Shown: positions 1 to 7,568 of the stretch, one piece after another
Layout of the letters: each line of letters starts with the position of its first letter
Position numbering within the stretch: the stretch's first letter is position 1
From: Lachnospiraceae bacterium
GTDB taxonomy: Bacteria > Bacillota > Clostridia > Lachnospirales > Lachnospiraceae
DNA: 15,226 nt
Reading direction: 5' to 3'
NCBI GenBank assembly: GCA_017958585.1
Contig: JAGDCK010000016.1
Location: forward strand, 1-15,226
Translations under genes and position numbers: made by a program
Notes under the pieces: generated by a model
What the model saw: only the letters and a program-made list of their open reading frames with translations
Database searches by the model: none
What the model was told of the DNA's origin: nothing

Positions 1-1851
1 GCTCTTTGCAAGCTCTGTTTTTCCCACACCTGTAGGACCCAAAAACAGGAAGCTTCCGATAGGTTTCTTTGGATCCTTTATTCCCGCTTTTGAATGGATG
101 ATGGCTTCAGTCACCTTTGTGACTGCGCTGTCCTGTCCTACGACTCTCTTATGAAGTTCGTCGTCCAGGTGCAGGGTCTTATTTCTCTCACTCTCCGTAA
201 GCTTTGCCACAGGGATTCCGGTCCATCTGGATATGATCCTGGAGATCTCCTCGTCGGAAACCTTCTCATGCACAAGGCTTAAATCCTTTGCGGAGAGACC
301 TTCCTCCTGTCTCTCAAGCTCTGCCTTAAGTTCCAGCAATTTTCCGTAGCTTAATTTAGCTGCCTCCTCCAGATTACCCTCTCTTTGAGCTATCTGGATC
401 TGATTGTTGGTCTCATCTATCTGTTCTCTTAAGTCAGAGAGTTTTTCAACCGTCTTTTTCTCGTTGTCCCACTGGGCTTTTTTGCCGGCAAATTCTTCTT
501 TTAATCCTGCAAGCTCCAGCTGCAGTGCTGCAAGTCTCTCGCTGCTTAAATGATCGTCCTCTTTCTTTAAGGCAGTCTCCTCGATCTCCATCTGCATGAT
601 CTTTCTGGACAGTTCATCAAGCTCCGCAGGCATGCTGTCAAGCTCTGTCTTTATTAGGGCACAGGCTTCATCCACCAGGTCGATGGCTTTATCCGGCAGA
701 TACCTGTCGGTGATATAACGGTTTGAAAGAACCGCCGCACTGACAAGGGCATTGTCCATGATCTTTACGCCATGGAATACCTCGTATCTTTCCTTGATTC
801 CTCTAAGTATGGAGATGGTATCCTCCACCGTGGGCTCATCCACATGGACAGGCTGGAACCTTCTCTCAAGAGCTTTATCTTTTTCAATATATTTTCTGTA
901 TTCGTCAAGGGTTGTGGCACCTATACAGTGAAGTTCGCCCCTTGCAAGCATGGGCTTTAACAGGTTACCGGCATCCATGCTGCCCTCGGTCTTTCCTGCA
1001 CCCACAATGGTATGTATCTCATCGATAAAGAGGATTATCTCGCCGTCACTTGCCTTTACTTCCTCGAGAACGGCTTTTAATCTCTCCTCGAACTCTCCTC
1101 TGTATTTTGCTCCCGCAATAAGGGAACCCATATCCAGGCTGAATATCTTTTTATTCTTTAATCCGTCGGGCACATCCCCTCGTACGATCCTCTGGGCAAG
1201 ACCTTCCACCACCGCAGTCTTTCCGACTCCGGGTTCACCGATGATAACGGGATTGTTTTTGGTCTTTCGTGACAATATCCTCACTATATTCCTGATCTCG
1301 GCGTCACGGCCTATAACAGGGTTTAGTTTCTGATTCTTTGCCTGTTCTACCAGCTCGGTACCGTATTTTTCAAGAGTGTCATAGGTTACCTCCGGATTAT
1401 CTGATGTAACTCTGATATTTCCTCTGACTGTGGAGAGAGCCTTTAAAAATCTCTCTCTGTCCAGGCTGTATTCCTTGAATATGGCAGCCACTTCCTTGTT
1501 GGGATAACGAAGCATGGCCAGGAAAAGATGCTCCACTGACACATATTCATCCCCAAGAGCCTTGGCTTCATCTTCAGCACTTATGAGGACTTTGTTTAAT
1601 TTGTCCCCCACGTATACCTTGCCGCCGCTTACCTTTACTCTCTTTTCAAGGGCCTGATCGGCTCTCTTTTTAAAAGCGTCGGTGTCGATATCCATTTTTT
1701 CGATAAGTTTTAAGATCAGGCTGTCCTGAACCGTCAGGAGACTGTAGAGAAGATGCTCCTGCTCTATCTCCTGGTTTCCATATTCATAAGCCAGTCTCTC
1801 GCAGGTATTGACTGCTTCTATTGATTTTTGTGTAAATTTCTGTATATTCAT
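1..1851 (-). CDS. clpB: ClpB disaggregase (Hsp100), N-terminal 617 residues, cut by window edge
   Basis: This is an ATP-dependent cytoplasmic disaggregase that threads aggregated proteins through a hexameric pore together with DnaK. The frame is open from the ATG at 1851 to base 1, giving 617 codons; the family is usually about 860 residues, so roughly 240 are outside the window. Visible in order are a Clp N-domain (about 1-145, with EQEHLLYSLL), the first AAA+ domain with Walker A GEPGVGKT at 205-212 and Walker B ILFIDE at 273-278, the pore segment KYRGEFEERL, and a long charged coiled-coil middle domain (about 410-525). The middle domain separates ClpB from ClpC/ClpA. The start of the second AAA+ domain follows, with GPTGVGKT at 605-612. 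The start is supported by GGAGGG ten bases upstream. It is the first gene after a 438-base intergenic region and shares no operon with genes upstream. Confidence 0.96.
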   Translation of the reverse strand, partial: MNIQKFTQKSIEAVNTCERLAYEYGNQEIEQEHLLYSLLTVQDSLILKLIEKMDIDTDAFKKRADQALEKRVKVSGGKVYVGDKLNKVLISAEDEAKALGDEYVSVEHLFLAMLRYPNKEVAAIFKEYSLDRERFLKALSTVRGNIRVTSDNPEVTYDTLEKYGTELVEQAKNQKLNPVIGRDAEIRNIVRILSRKTKNNPVIIGEPGVGKTAVVEGLAQRIVRGDVPDGLKNKKIFSLDMGSLIAGAKYRGEFEERLKAVLEEVKASDGEIILFIDEIHTIVGAGKTEGSMDAGNLLKPMLARGELHCIGATTLDEYRKYIEKDKALERRFQPVHVDEPTVEDTISILRGIKERYEVFHGVKIMDNALVSAAVLSNRYITDRYLPDKAIDLVDEACALIKTELDSMPAELDELSRKIMQMEIEETALKKEDDHLSSERLAALQLELAGLKEEFAGKKAQWDNEKKTVEKLSDLREQIDETNNQIQIAQREGNLEEAAKLSYGKLLELKAELERQEEGLSAKDLSLVHEKVSDEEISRIISRWTGIPVAKLTESERNKTLHLDDELHKRVVGQDSAVTKVTEAIIHSKAGIKDPKKPIGSFLFLGPTGVGKTELAKS

Positions 1852-1874
1852 GTAATCACTTCCCTCCGAATTCA

Positions 1875-1902
1875 ACTATATCACGTTCATGTATATGTTC
1901 AA
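1875..1902 (-). promoter_or_regulatory. Candidate clpB proximal promoter
   Basis: On the minus strand TTGAAC (1897-1902) and TATAGT (1875-1880) are separated by 16 bases. This would start transcription about 17 bases before the clpB ATG, just upstream of the GGAGGG ribosome binding site. The boxes are decent but not perfect sigma-A matches, and the leader would be very short. No CIRCE or CtsR operator was recognised beside it. Confidence 0.4.
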
Positions 1903-1993
1903 TTAACTTTTTATAAATCTTTGTTAACAAATGATAACGGAGTGCCCGGTCATATCAAAAAGGCACGGTATTTTCAACTTCGCCCACAGTTTC

Positions 1994-2022
1994 AGAATAT
2001 ACATAAGCCACTTTTAAGTCAA
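1994..2022 (-). promoter_or_regulatory. Candidate clpB distal promoter
   Basis: On the minus strand TTGACT (2017-2022, five of six consensus bases) and TATTCT (1994-1999, four of six) are 17 bases apart. Use of this site would give clpB a leader of about 135 bases that includes the palindrome at 1920-1931. It is an alternative or addition to the proximal candidate; sequence alone cannot choose between them. Confidence 0.35.
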
Positions 2023-2121
2023 CCTACCGGAAATGTTGAATTTTTATTAAGTACAATAGGCTTACTGCTTTATAAATATTTTGTCAATTATTGGAATATT
2101 CTGTTTATTGATAAATAATCA

Positions 2122-2151
2122 TTGACATAATATGCATAAAAATGCTATACT
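2122..2151 (+). promoter_or_regulatory. csp promoter (sigma-A type)
   Basis: A perfect -35 TTGACA (2122-2127) and -10 TATACT (2146-2151, five of six) are separated by 18 bases. Transcription would begin near 2158, leaving an untranslated leader of about 130 bases before csp. Long leaders are typical of cold-shock genes, where they act in temperature-dependent translation and stability; that role here is inferred from the family. A run of nine T lies in the leader at 2227-2235. Confidence 0.75.
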
Positions 2152-2289
2152 AACCACGGTTCTAGAGCAAGTCATTGATATCACATATTTTGAAAATCAA
2201 GATATTCCGATGGTTTGCAAGATATGTTTTTTTTTGCATATTTATTAGAATAAAGATCGGGGAATCCCAAATATATAAGGAGGTACTAC

Positions 2290-2505
2290 ATGAATAACGG
2301 AACAGTTAAGTGGTTCAACGCTCAGAAGGGTTATGGCTTCATCACAAACGAAGCTGACAATTCAGAGGTTTTCGTTCACTTCTCAGCTATCAATGCTGAC
2401 GGTTTCAAGTCTCTTGAAGAAGGTCAGAAAGTTACTTTCGAGACAGAAACTGATCCTGCTAACTCAAGCAAGGTTCGCGCAGTGAACGTAACAGTTGTTG
2501 CATAA
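2290..2505 (+). CDS. Cold-shock protein, CspA/CspB family
   Basis: A 71-residue single cold-shock domain that binds single-stranded RNA and DNA, acting as an RNA chaperone and antiterminator in the cytoplasm. Both RNA-binding signatures are intact: RNP1 KGYGFIT (residues 13-19) and RNP2 VFVHFSAI (27-34). The N-terminal GTVKWFN motif is also typical, and the length matches the family. The start is fixed by AAGGAGGT at 2278-2285. It is the only plus-strand gene in the window and is monocistronic, framed by its own promoter with a long leader and a strong terminator. Which paralogue (cspA, B, C...) it is cannot be decided here. Its codon use looks more optimised than that of its neighbours, as expected for a highly expressed gene. 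Confidence 0.96.
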   Translation: MNNGTVKWFNAQKGYGFITNEADNSEVFVHFSAINADGFKSLEEGQKVTFETETDPANSSKVRAVNVTVVA

Positions 2506-2516
2506 ACACACAAAAT

Positions 2517-2549
2517 AAAAGCAATCGGCACCACGCCGGTTGCTTTTTT
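2517..2549 (+). terminator. Bidirectional terminator between csp and traX-like gene
   Basis: A 13-base-pair stem (2517-2529 with 2535-2547) has one G-U wobble and a 5-base loop, ACCAC. It is followed on the plus strand by a T run (2544-2549). On the minus strand the stem is followed by TTTTATTTTG, so it can also serve the leftward gene ending at 2561. The two convergent genes share this element. Confidence 0.9.
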
Positions 2550-2560
2550 ATTTGCCAAAA

Positions 2561-3367
2561 TTATGTAAATGTCCAAAGTGCCCACAATGCCATAAGGTGC
2601 ACAGGATAGAACCAATAGAAGAAATACTTCCACTGTCTTCCCTTCTCACCGTTGTAAAGCCAGATGGGGATAAAAGCAAATATCGCATAGAGTTCACTTT
2701 CATGGTCAAGGACCAGGGAATATCCCAAAAGCACGGCGATGGCTGAAATACTGCAGCTGATCCTGTCGTACCTGCTTATGTACATAAGAGCGATCAGGAT
2801 TATTCCCAGGGCACCGTAGTCCGTATTCATAAACTCCGCCAAAGCGGCGAAAGCAAGTATCAGGACTACTGAGATAAGATTCGCTTCCCTTTCTCTTCCC
2901 ACCATCCTTTGCTTTATGGTATCAACGATCCAGACTGTCACAAATCCGATTGCCAGAGTAAAAAATACATTCACATACTCAGGATCAAATATCCTGTTGG
3001 CAAAGGCAAGCCCAAAGGGTATCTGGGAAATAAAAGCAAATACAAAAAGTCTGATGCAGTACTTTGCTTTATCGCGGGTATATTTAAAACCCTCTATCAT
3101 CAAAAAGCAATAGATGGGAAAAGCTATCCTTCCCACAAGCCTGGAGATATTGTGCACATATGCTATACTGCCGTCTGCGATCATATCCCTTATAAAGCCG
3201 GGAACAGGTTTTGAATTGTTTACAAAAGCCTCATATTCCTGAAACAGATATACCGCGGCAAAATGATCGACAAACATGCTTATCACAGCGATCATTTTCA
3301 ATACTGCTCCGCTTATACCAAACCGCTTTTTTTCAGTTGTGCCTATGTCAATTGACTCATCAATCAT
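2561..3367 (-). CDS. TraX-family integral membrane protein
   Basis: A 268-residue multi-spanning membrane protein of the TraX family (PF05857). TraX of the F plasmid is needed for N-acetylation of pilin; the role of chromosomal Firmicutes homologues is not established, so no substrate is claimed. Family signs are the N-terminal LKMIAVISMFVDH (23-35), the conserved RLVGRIAFPIYCFLMIEGF (76-94), the FISQIPFG segment (112-119) and the C-terminal YPVHL (254-258). About eight hydrophobic segments are visible. The start at 3367 lies nine bases after the stop of the upstream membrane-protein gene, with a weak GAGAG ribosome binding site, so it is probably co-transcribed and translationally coupled. 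It is the last gene of the engB-led operon and no conjugation genes are nearby. Confidence 0.88.
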   Translation of the reverse strand: MIDESIDIGTTEKKRFGISGAVLKMIAVISMFVDHFAAVYLFQEYEAFVNNSKPVPGFIRDMIADGSIAYVHNISRLVGRIAFPIYCFLMIEGFKYTRDKAKYCIRLFVFAFISQIPFGLAFANRIFDPEYVNVFFTLAIGFVTVWIVDTIKQRMVGREREANLISVVLILAFAALAEFMNTDYGALGIILIALMYISRYDRISCSISAIAVLLGYSLVLDHESELYAIFAFIPIWLYNGEKGRQWKYFFYWFYPVHLMALWALWTFT

Positions 3368-3376
3368 CTATGTCTC

Positions 3377-4681
3377 TCATTCTTTTGCATCACCATCATC
3401 GGTTTTTGAGGCTTTGTCACCGTCTCTAAGCTTCCTTCTTCCAAGCCTTCTTCCGGCTCTCTTTGCCTCTTCTCTGGTTCTTTTCTCTTCCTCGTTTTTC
3501 CTGATACGTGCTGCTTTTTTCTCTCTTGCAGTATCTAAGTCTCTCCTTGCAGCGATCAGGTCTTCGTCTGTAAGCCTTCTGAAATCATTTACTCCGGATA
3601 TCAATACGTTTACAGAGTCGGTGGTAATTCTGAATGCTCCTTCTTCATACATGGTATATGCGATTATTCCGATGGGCACAGCCAGGATCATACCTGCGAC
3701 GCTTCCCACTTTATAACCTATAAAGAGCAGGAACAATGTGGGTACGGGAGCCACTCCGATGGAATCTCCCACGATTTTTGGCTGGATAAGCTGTCTGATA
3801 AGCTGTCCGCCTCCCCACAATACCAAAAGCCATATTCCCAGGATGTAATCTCCGTTTATGAGCTTTATTATCGCCCAGGGTACCATCACGGTTCCTGTTC
3901 CGAAAAACGGCAGAAAATCCAATATGGAGATCCCAAGAGCGACCAATGCGGCATAATCGATCCTGAGGATCAAAAATCCTGCCAAAAGTATCAGATATAT
4001 CCACATCTCGATCTTAATCTGCGCCTTGAAATATCCTCCCACAGCGATTACAAGGGATTTTTTTAAAATATCGTATTTTTCAAGGAAAAATTCCGGCAGA
4101 TGCTCGTTGCACCATTTGCTTAATCTCTCCTTGTCAGACACAAAGAAATATGCGGATAAAAGTGCCATTATAATTCCGATTATGACATTCGGCACCTGTT
4201 TTGCAAAATTGCCCACCGCAGTAAGCGTGGGGGATCCCATATCGCCCAGAAACTCCGTCACGGAGGAGGTTATCCCGTCCACCAGATTGTTTATCTGAAG
4301 TCTCATGTCTTTTGGAAGCCTTCCGATCAGGCTGTTTAATGTGGCACCACTCTTTCCGATATCCTCTGCAATGCCTTCCCATATCGAGGGGAGACTTTCC
4401 AAAAATCCGGCAAGTTCTTCTATAACCCACGCACCCACAAAATATATGAGGGTGACCACCGCAGCCAAAACCACTATGATCACGAAAGCGGAACCGGCTT
4501 TACGCTTAAGCTTTACCTTTTCCTCAAAAAATCTGACGGGCGGTGCCGCGATAAGTGCTATCACATATCCTGCCACAAATGGTGAAAAGAATATAAGCAA
4601 TCTCGGCAGCAGAAATATCACCAGCAGCAAAAAAACCAGAGCCACGCCTAAATTTACCAACGCCTTACAATACTTCCTCAT
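3377..4681 (-). CDS. AI-2E family transporter-like permease (PF01594, YtvI-like)
   Basis: A 434-residue membrane protein of the AI-2 exporter/TerC-unrelated PF01594 family, which includes E. coli TqsA and the Bacillus sporulation protein YtvI. Substrates vary or are unknown across the family. About seven to eight hydrophobic segments are visible; two are N-terminal (about 10-47) and one is at 62-86. A soluble helical region spans about 90-160. The diagnostic DFLPFFGTGTVMVPWA (255-270) and QPKIVGDSIG (300-309) segments are both present. The last 60 residues (about 375-434) form a very charged, Arg/Lys/Glu-rich tail predicted to be cytoplasmic, longer than usual. The start has GAGGAGAG five bases upstream. 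The gene lies 32 bases after engB and nine before the TraX-like gene, consistent with one operon. Quorum-signal export should not be assumed. Confidence 0.9.
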   Translation of the reverse strand: MRKYCKALVNLGVALVFLLLVIFLLPRLLIFFSPFVAGYVIALIAAPPVRFFEEKVKLKRKAGSAFVIIVVLAAVVTLIYFVGAWVIEELAGFLESLPSIWEGIAEDIGKSGATLNSLIGRLPKDMRLQINNLVDGITSSVTEFLGDMGSPTLTAVGNFAKQVPNVIIGIIMALLSAYFFVSDKERLSKWCNEHLPEFFLEKYDILKKSLVIAVGGYFKAQIKIEMWIYLILLAGFLILRIDYAALVALGISILDFLPFFGTGTVMVPWAIIKLINGDYILGIWLLVLWGGGQLIRQLIQPKIVGDSIGVAPVPTLFLLFIGYKVGSVAGMILAVPIGIIAYTMYEEGAFRITTDSVNVLISGVNDFRRLTDEDLIAARRDLDTAREKKAARIRKNEEEKRTREEAKRAGRRLGRRKLRDGDKASKTDDGDAKE

Positions 4682-4713
4682 CTTACTCTCCTCAAAATAA
4701 TAGACATCCGTCC

Positions 4714-5340
4714 TTATTCTTCCTCCGGTTCTTCCCCTTCCGGAATCTCCTCATTTACCGTACAAAGTCTGTCCAACAGATCGTAGATCTCTTCTCTTCC
4801 CTGTTTTGTCTCAGCTGAAAAAGGAATGATCACCGCATCTGACCCGCACCCAAGGCCCCGCTTTACTGCCGCAACCTGCTTCATAACCTGACTTCTCTTT
4901 ATCTTGTCAAGCTTTGTGGCTATGATAATGGGGTCAAATCCCTGATCCTTTATCCAGTCATACATCATCCTGTCATTTGCGGAAGGGTCATGTCTGATAT
5001 CTATCAGCAAAAATACAGCCTTAAGTGTGGGGGACTTGTGCAGATAATCCTCTATCATCTTGCCCCACTTTGCCTGGGTCTCGCGGCTTACCTTTGCAAA
5101 GCCGTATCCCGGCAGATCCACAAAATACATTTCATCATTTATATTGTAATAGTTTATGGTCTGGGTCTTTCCCGGTTCTGAGCTGGTCCTTGCAAGAGAT
5201 TTTCTGTTCATGAGAGCATTTATAAGTGAGGATTTTCCCACATTACTCTTTCCCGCAAAAGCCACCTCGGGCTTTCCGGTGAGGGGGATCTTACTTGTGA
5301 TTCCCACAACCGTTTCCAGACTGACATTTTTAATAACCAT
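4714..5340 (-). CDS. engB: Ribosome biogenesis GTP-binding protein EngB (YsxC/YihA)
   Basis: A 208-residue cytoplasmic GTPase required for late assembly of the 50S ribosomal subunit. G motifs are all intact: G1 GKSNVGKS at 30-37, the switch region with TQTINYY (59-65), G3 DLPGYG at 75-80, G4 TKLD at 142-145 and G5 SAE at 175-177. Length is normal apart from a short acidic tail (EEIPEGEEPEEE, 197-208). The ATG is preceded by AAAGAGG. It lies downstream of clpX, a common neighbour in Firmicutes. Here the two are separated by a terminator, so engB probably has its own weak promoter or depends on read-through. The membrane-protein genes after it follow with short gaps. Confidence 0.97.
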   Translation of the reverse strand: MVIKNVSLETVVGITSKIPLTGKPEVAFAGKSNVGKSSLINALMNRKSLARTSSEPGKTQTINYYNINDEMYFVDLPGYGFAKVSRETQAKWGKMIEDYLHKSPTLKAVFLLIDIRHDPSANDRMMYDWIKDQGFDPIIIATKLDKIKRSQVMKQVAAVKRGLGCGSDAVIIPFSAETKQGREEIYDLLDRLCTVNEEIPEGEEPEEE

Positions 5341-5409
5341 ATATTTTCCTCTTTAATGACGCATTCGCGCAAAGTACGTCTCCTTGCACGAAGCTTTATT
5401 AATACAAGC

Positions 5410-5439
5410 AAAAAAACCGCACTGAAAAAATCAATGCGG
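5410..5439 (-). terminator. Terminator after clpX
   Basis: On the minus strand a nine-pair stem (5431-5439 with 5417-5425, one G-U wobble, 5-base loop) is followed directly by seven T (5416-5410). It starts about ten bases past the clpX stop. It should end or attenuate clpP-clpX transcripts before engB. Confidence 0.88.
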
Positions 5440-5450
5440 CTCAGTTTTGC

Positions 5451-6701
5451 TTACTTTTTGGAAGTTCTTGTAACAGCAGGTTCTGCCTCACCGTCCACAC
5501 ATTCCTTCGTAATATTGCAGGAGACAATGGAATCATCCGATGGTATTTCATACATGGTATCCATCATGATCTCCTCCATAATGGAGCGAAGTCCTCTCGC
5601 TCCGGTCTTTCTCTCAAATGCCTTCTTTGCGATGTCGGAAACCGCATCATCCTCAAAGGAGAGCTTTACTCCGTCCATCTCAAAGAGCTTCTGATACTGT
5701 TTGATAAGAGCGTTTTTGGGCTCTTTTAATATTCTCACAAGGGCGTCCGTGTCAAGTCCTTTAAGGGACACGGAAATGGGAACACGTCCCACAAACTCGG
5801 GGATCAGACCGAATTTCACAAGATCCTGAGGTGTCACCATCTGCAACAGCTCACCGATCTCCTTTGTGCTCTTCTCTGCAAGCTCCGTGTTAAATCCGAT
5901 GGATTTGCGGTCCAGTCTGCTCTCCACGATCTTTTCAAGTCCGTCAAAAGCTCCGCCACAGATAAACAAAATGTTTGTGGTGTCGATCTGTATCAGTTCC
6001 TGATGGGGATGCTTTCTGCCTCCCTGGGGAGGAACAGATGCAACCGTACCTTCAACGATCTTTAAAAGGGCCTGCTGAACACCTTCACCGGATACGTCTC
6101 TGGTGATGGATACATTCTCGCTCTTTTTTGTGATCTTGTCTATCTCATCGATGTAGATGATGCCGTATTGAGCTCTCTCCACGTCATAATCCGCAGCCTG
6201 AATGAGCTTAAGCAGAATGTTTTCTACGTCTTCACCCACATATCCTGCCTCGGTAAGTGTGGTGGCATCCGCAATGGCAAAGGGAACATTTATGATCTTT
6301 GCCAGGGTCTGCGCCAGATATGTCTTTCCGGAACCGGTGGGACCTATCATGATGATGTTACTCTTTTGAAGTTCCACGTCATCTACGGTCTTTGGTGCGG
6401 TTACTCTCTTGTAATGATTGTATACAGCCACGGAAAGGACTTTTTTTGCCTCCTCCTGTCCGATGACATAATCATCCAGAAATGTCTTTATCTCCTTTGG
6501 CTTTAAGAGATTGATCTCCATGGGAAGCTTTTCGGAAAACTCATCGTCCTCCAGTTCCTCCTCCAGAATGTCTCTGCATATATCCACGCACTCATCGCAG
6601 ATATAAACTCCCGAAGGTCCGGCAATAAGCTTCTTTACCTGTCCCTGATGCTTTCCGCAAAAGGAACATTTAATATCGTTTGAGGAATTCTTTCCTGCCA
6701 T
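5451..6701 (-). CDS. clpX: ATP-dependent Clp protease ATP-binding subunit ClpX
   Basis: A 416-residue AAA+ unfoldase that recognises tagged substrates and feeds them into ClpP. The N-terminal zinc-binding domain has four cysteines, C12, C15, C35 and C38. The AAA+ core shows Walker A GPTGSGKT (120-127), the GYVG pore loop (153-156), Walker B IIYIDE (181-186), the RKH loop (229-231), the arginine-finger segment PEFVGR (301-306) and sensor-2 GARGLRS (367-373). The ClpP-docking loop region carries NILFICGGAFDGLE, and an IGF-type tripeptide is seen at 268-270, so docking to ClpP is expected. Length is normal. The start has CTGGAG upstream and follows the clpP stop by 17 bases, so clpP and clpX form one operon. 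Confidence 0.98.
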   Translation of the reverse strand: MAGKNSSNDIKCSFCGKHQGQVKKLIAGPSGVYICDECVDICRDILEEELEDDEFSEKLPMEINLLKPKEIKTFLDDYVIGQEEAKKVLSVAVYNHYKRVTAPKTVDDVELQKSNIIMIGPTGSGKTYLAQTLAKIINVPFAIADATTLTEAGYVGEDVENILLKLIQAADYDVERAQYGIIYIDEIDKITKKSENVSITRDVSGEGVQQALLKIVEGTVASVPPQGGRKHPHQELIQIDTTNILFICGGAFDGLEKIVESRLDRKSIGFNTELAEKSTKEIGELLQMVTPQDLVKFGLIPEFVGRVPISVSLKGLDTDALVRILKEPKNALIKQYQKLFEMDGVKLSFEDDAVSDIAKKAFERKTGARGLRSIMEEIMMDTMYEIPSDDSIVSCNITKECVDGEAEPAVTRTSKK

Positions 6702-6718
6702 TTATCTACTCCAGTCTA

Positions 6719-7315
6719 TTAGTTTTTAGAAGCATCATGGAAGGTGATCACCTTGTCCACAAGGCCATACTCGCATGCTTCCTCAGCACTCTTCCAATTA
6801 TCTCTCTCTGTATCCTCACAGATGGTCTCATAGGGCTTGCCTGTATTCTCTGCAAGCATTCTGTTTAATTTTTCCTTTGTGCGCAGGATATGCTTTGCTG
6901 CGATCTCGATCTCTGTAGCCTGTCCCTGAGTACCTCCGAGGGGCTGATGGATCATGATCTCTGCATTGGGAAGAGCATATCTCTTACCCTTTGCACCGCC
7001 TGCAAGAAGGAATGCTCCCATGCTGGCTGCCATTCCGATACATACTGTGGATACATCACATTTAATATACTGCATTGTATCATAGATGGCCATTCCTGCG
7101 GTAACAGATCCTCCGGGGCTGTTGATGTAGAGGTGAATATCCTTCTCGGGATCCTCTGCCTCGAGGAACAAGAGCTCAGCCACGATGATGCTGGCTGTGG
7201 TCTCGTTAACTTCCTCACCCAAAATAATAATTCTATCCTTTAAGAGTCTTGAATAAATATCATAAGAGCGCTCACCCTTACTTGTCTGTTCAATGACATA
7301 AGGCACTAAACTCAT
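6719..7315 (-). CDS. clpP: ATP-dependent Clp protease proteolytic subunit ClpP
   Basis: A 198-residue serine peptidase that forms the barrel of ClpXP. The catalytic triad is complete: Ser98 in GMAASMGAF, His123 in MIHQPLGG and Asp172 in ERD. The oxyanion segment SPGGSVTAGM (66-75) is also present. The N-terminus, MSLVPYVIEQTSKGERSYDI, matches the mature-type start of Firmicutes ClpP. The ATG at 7315 is chosen over an in-frame ATG 51 bases upstream because AGGAGG sits eight bases before it and because the extra residues do not match the family. It is the first gene of the clpP-clpX operon and has a clear promoter upstream. Confidence 0.98.
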   Translation of the reverse strand: MSLVPYVIEQTSKGERSYDIYSRLLKDRIIILGEEVNETTASIIVAELLFLEAEDPEKDIHLYINSPGGSVTAGMAIYDTMQYIKCDVSTVCIGMAASMGAFLLAGGAKGKRYALPNAEIMIHQPLGGTQGQATEIEIAAKHILRTKEKLNRMLAENTGKPYETICEDTERDNWKSAEEACEYGLVDKVITFHDASKN

Positions 7316-7340
7316 ATTACTTCCTCCTGTTTGTCTATAC

Positions 7341-7380
7341 TTATGCATGCATAAATCCATTATCAAAAAACCTTGGATTT
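7341..7380 (-). promoter_or_regulatory. Structured clpP leader: palindrome plus stem-loop
   Basis: The leader contains a perfect 14-base palindrome, TTATGCATGCATAA (7341-7354). Overlapping it is a seven-pair stem formed by 7353-7359 and 7374-7380 with a 14-base loop. Both lie between the promoter and the AGGAGG site. They could be an operator or an RNA structure affecting clpP translation; neither role is shown by sequence alone. Confidence 0.4.
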
Positions 7381-7394
7381 TTGCTCATGAACTA

Positions 7395-7423
7395 ATATTA
7401 TCGTATGTTTTCACCATTTTCAA
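7395..7423 (-). promoter_or_regulatory. clpP-clpX promoter (sigma-A type)
   Basis: On the minus strand TTGAAA (7418-7423) and TAATAT (7395-7400) are 17 bases apart, a good sigma-A promoter. Transcription would start near 7388 and give a leader of about 73 bases. The leader contains the stem at 7353-7380 and the palindrome at 7341-7354. No CtsR heptad repeats were seen around the boxes. Confidence 0.75.
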
Positions 7424-7508
7424 CTTCTAAGATCAGTTTTAATAAAAAGTTAATCTTAATTTTATTCGCCGTACAAACTGATAAATATTCGTGCATTATT
7501 CCCACCAC

Positions 7509-7543
7509 TTTAAAGGCGGTACCGGAAAGAAACCGATACCGCC
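7509..7543 (-). terminator. Hairpin terminator after the chemoreceptor gene
   Basis: On the minus strand an 11-pair stem (7533-7543 with 7515-7525, one G-U wobble) has a seven-base loop, TTTCTTT. It lies about 25 bases after the stop of the chemoreceptor gene. The following T tract is short (TTTAAA), so termination may be partial, but the stem is strong. Confidence 0.7.
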
Positions 7544-7568
7544 ATCATAAACATATATAGAGAAAAAA

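Larger units (their letters stand above)
1852..2121. other. Gene-free stretch between clpB and the csp promoter
   Basis: AT-rich DNA between the divergent clpB and csp genes. Apart from the two clpB promoter candidates it holds a perfect 12-base palindrome, TTTGTTAACAAA, at 1920-1931. An open frame on the plus strand (1828-2118) has no credible ribosome binding site, low-complexity composition and no recognisable domain, so no gene is called here. Confidence 0.6.

Noticed and set aside
950..1333. 127-codon open frame on the plus strand inside clpB
   Set aside because: It is antisense to a highly conserved AAA+ region, has no ribosome binding site and has no recognisable domain; it mirrors the codon pattern of clpB.
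1852..2121. CIRCE element upstream of clpB suggested by GAGTGC near 1940
   Set aside because: Only a fragment matches; the paired TTAGCACTC/GAGTGCTAA arms with a nine-base spacer are absent.
3276..3716. 146-codon plus-strand open frame opposite the TraX-like and PF01594 genes
   Set aside because: Hydrophobic mirror of membrane-protein codons, spanning two real genes, without a ribosome binding site.
5220..5411. Short minus-strand frame overlapping the start of engB, with AAGGAG before a TTG at about 5374
   Set aside because: Most of it overlaps engB in another frame and its sequence shows no family; considered as a lon remnant, but there is no match to Lon.
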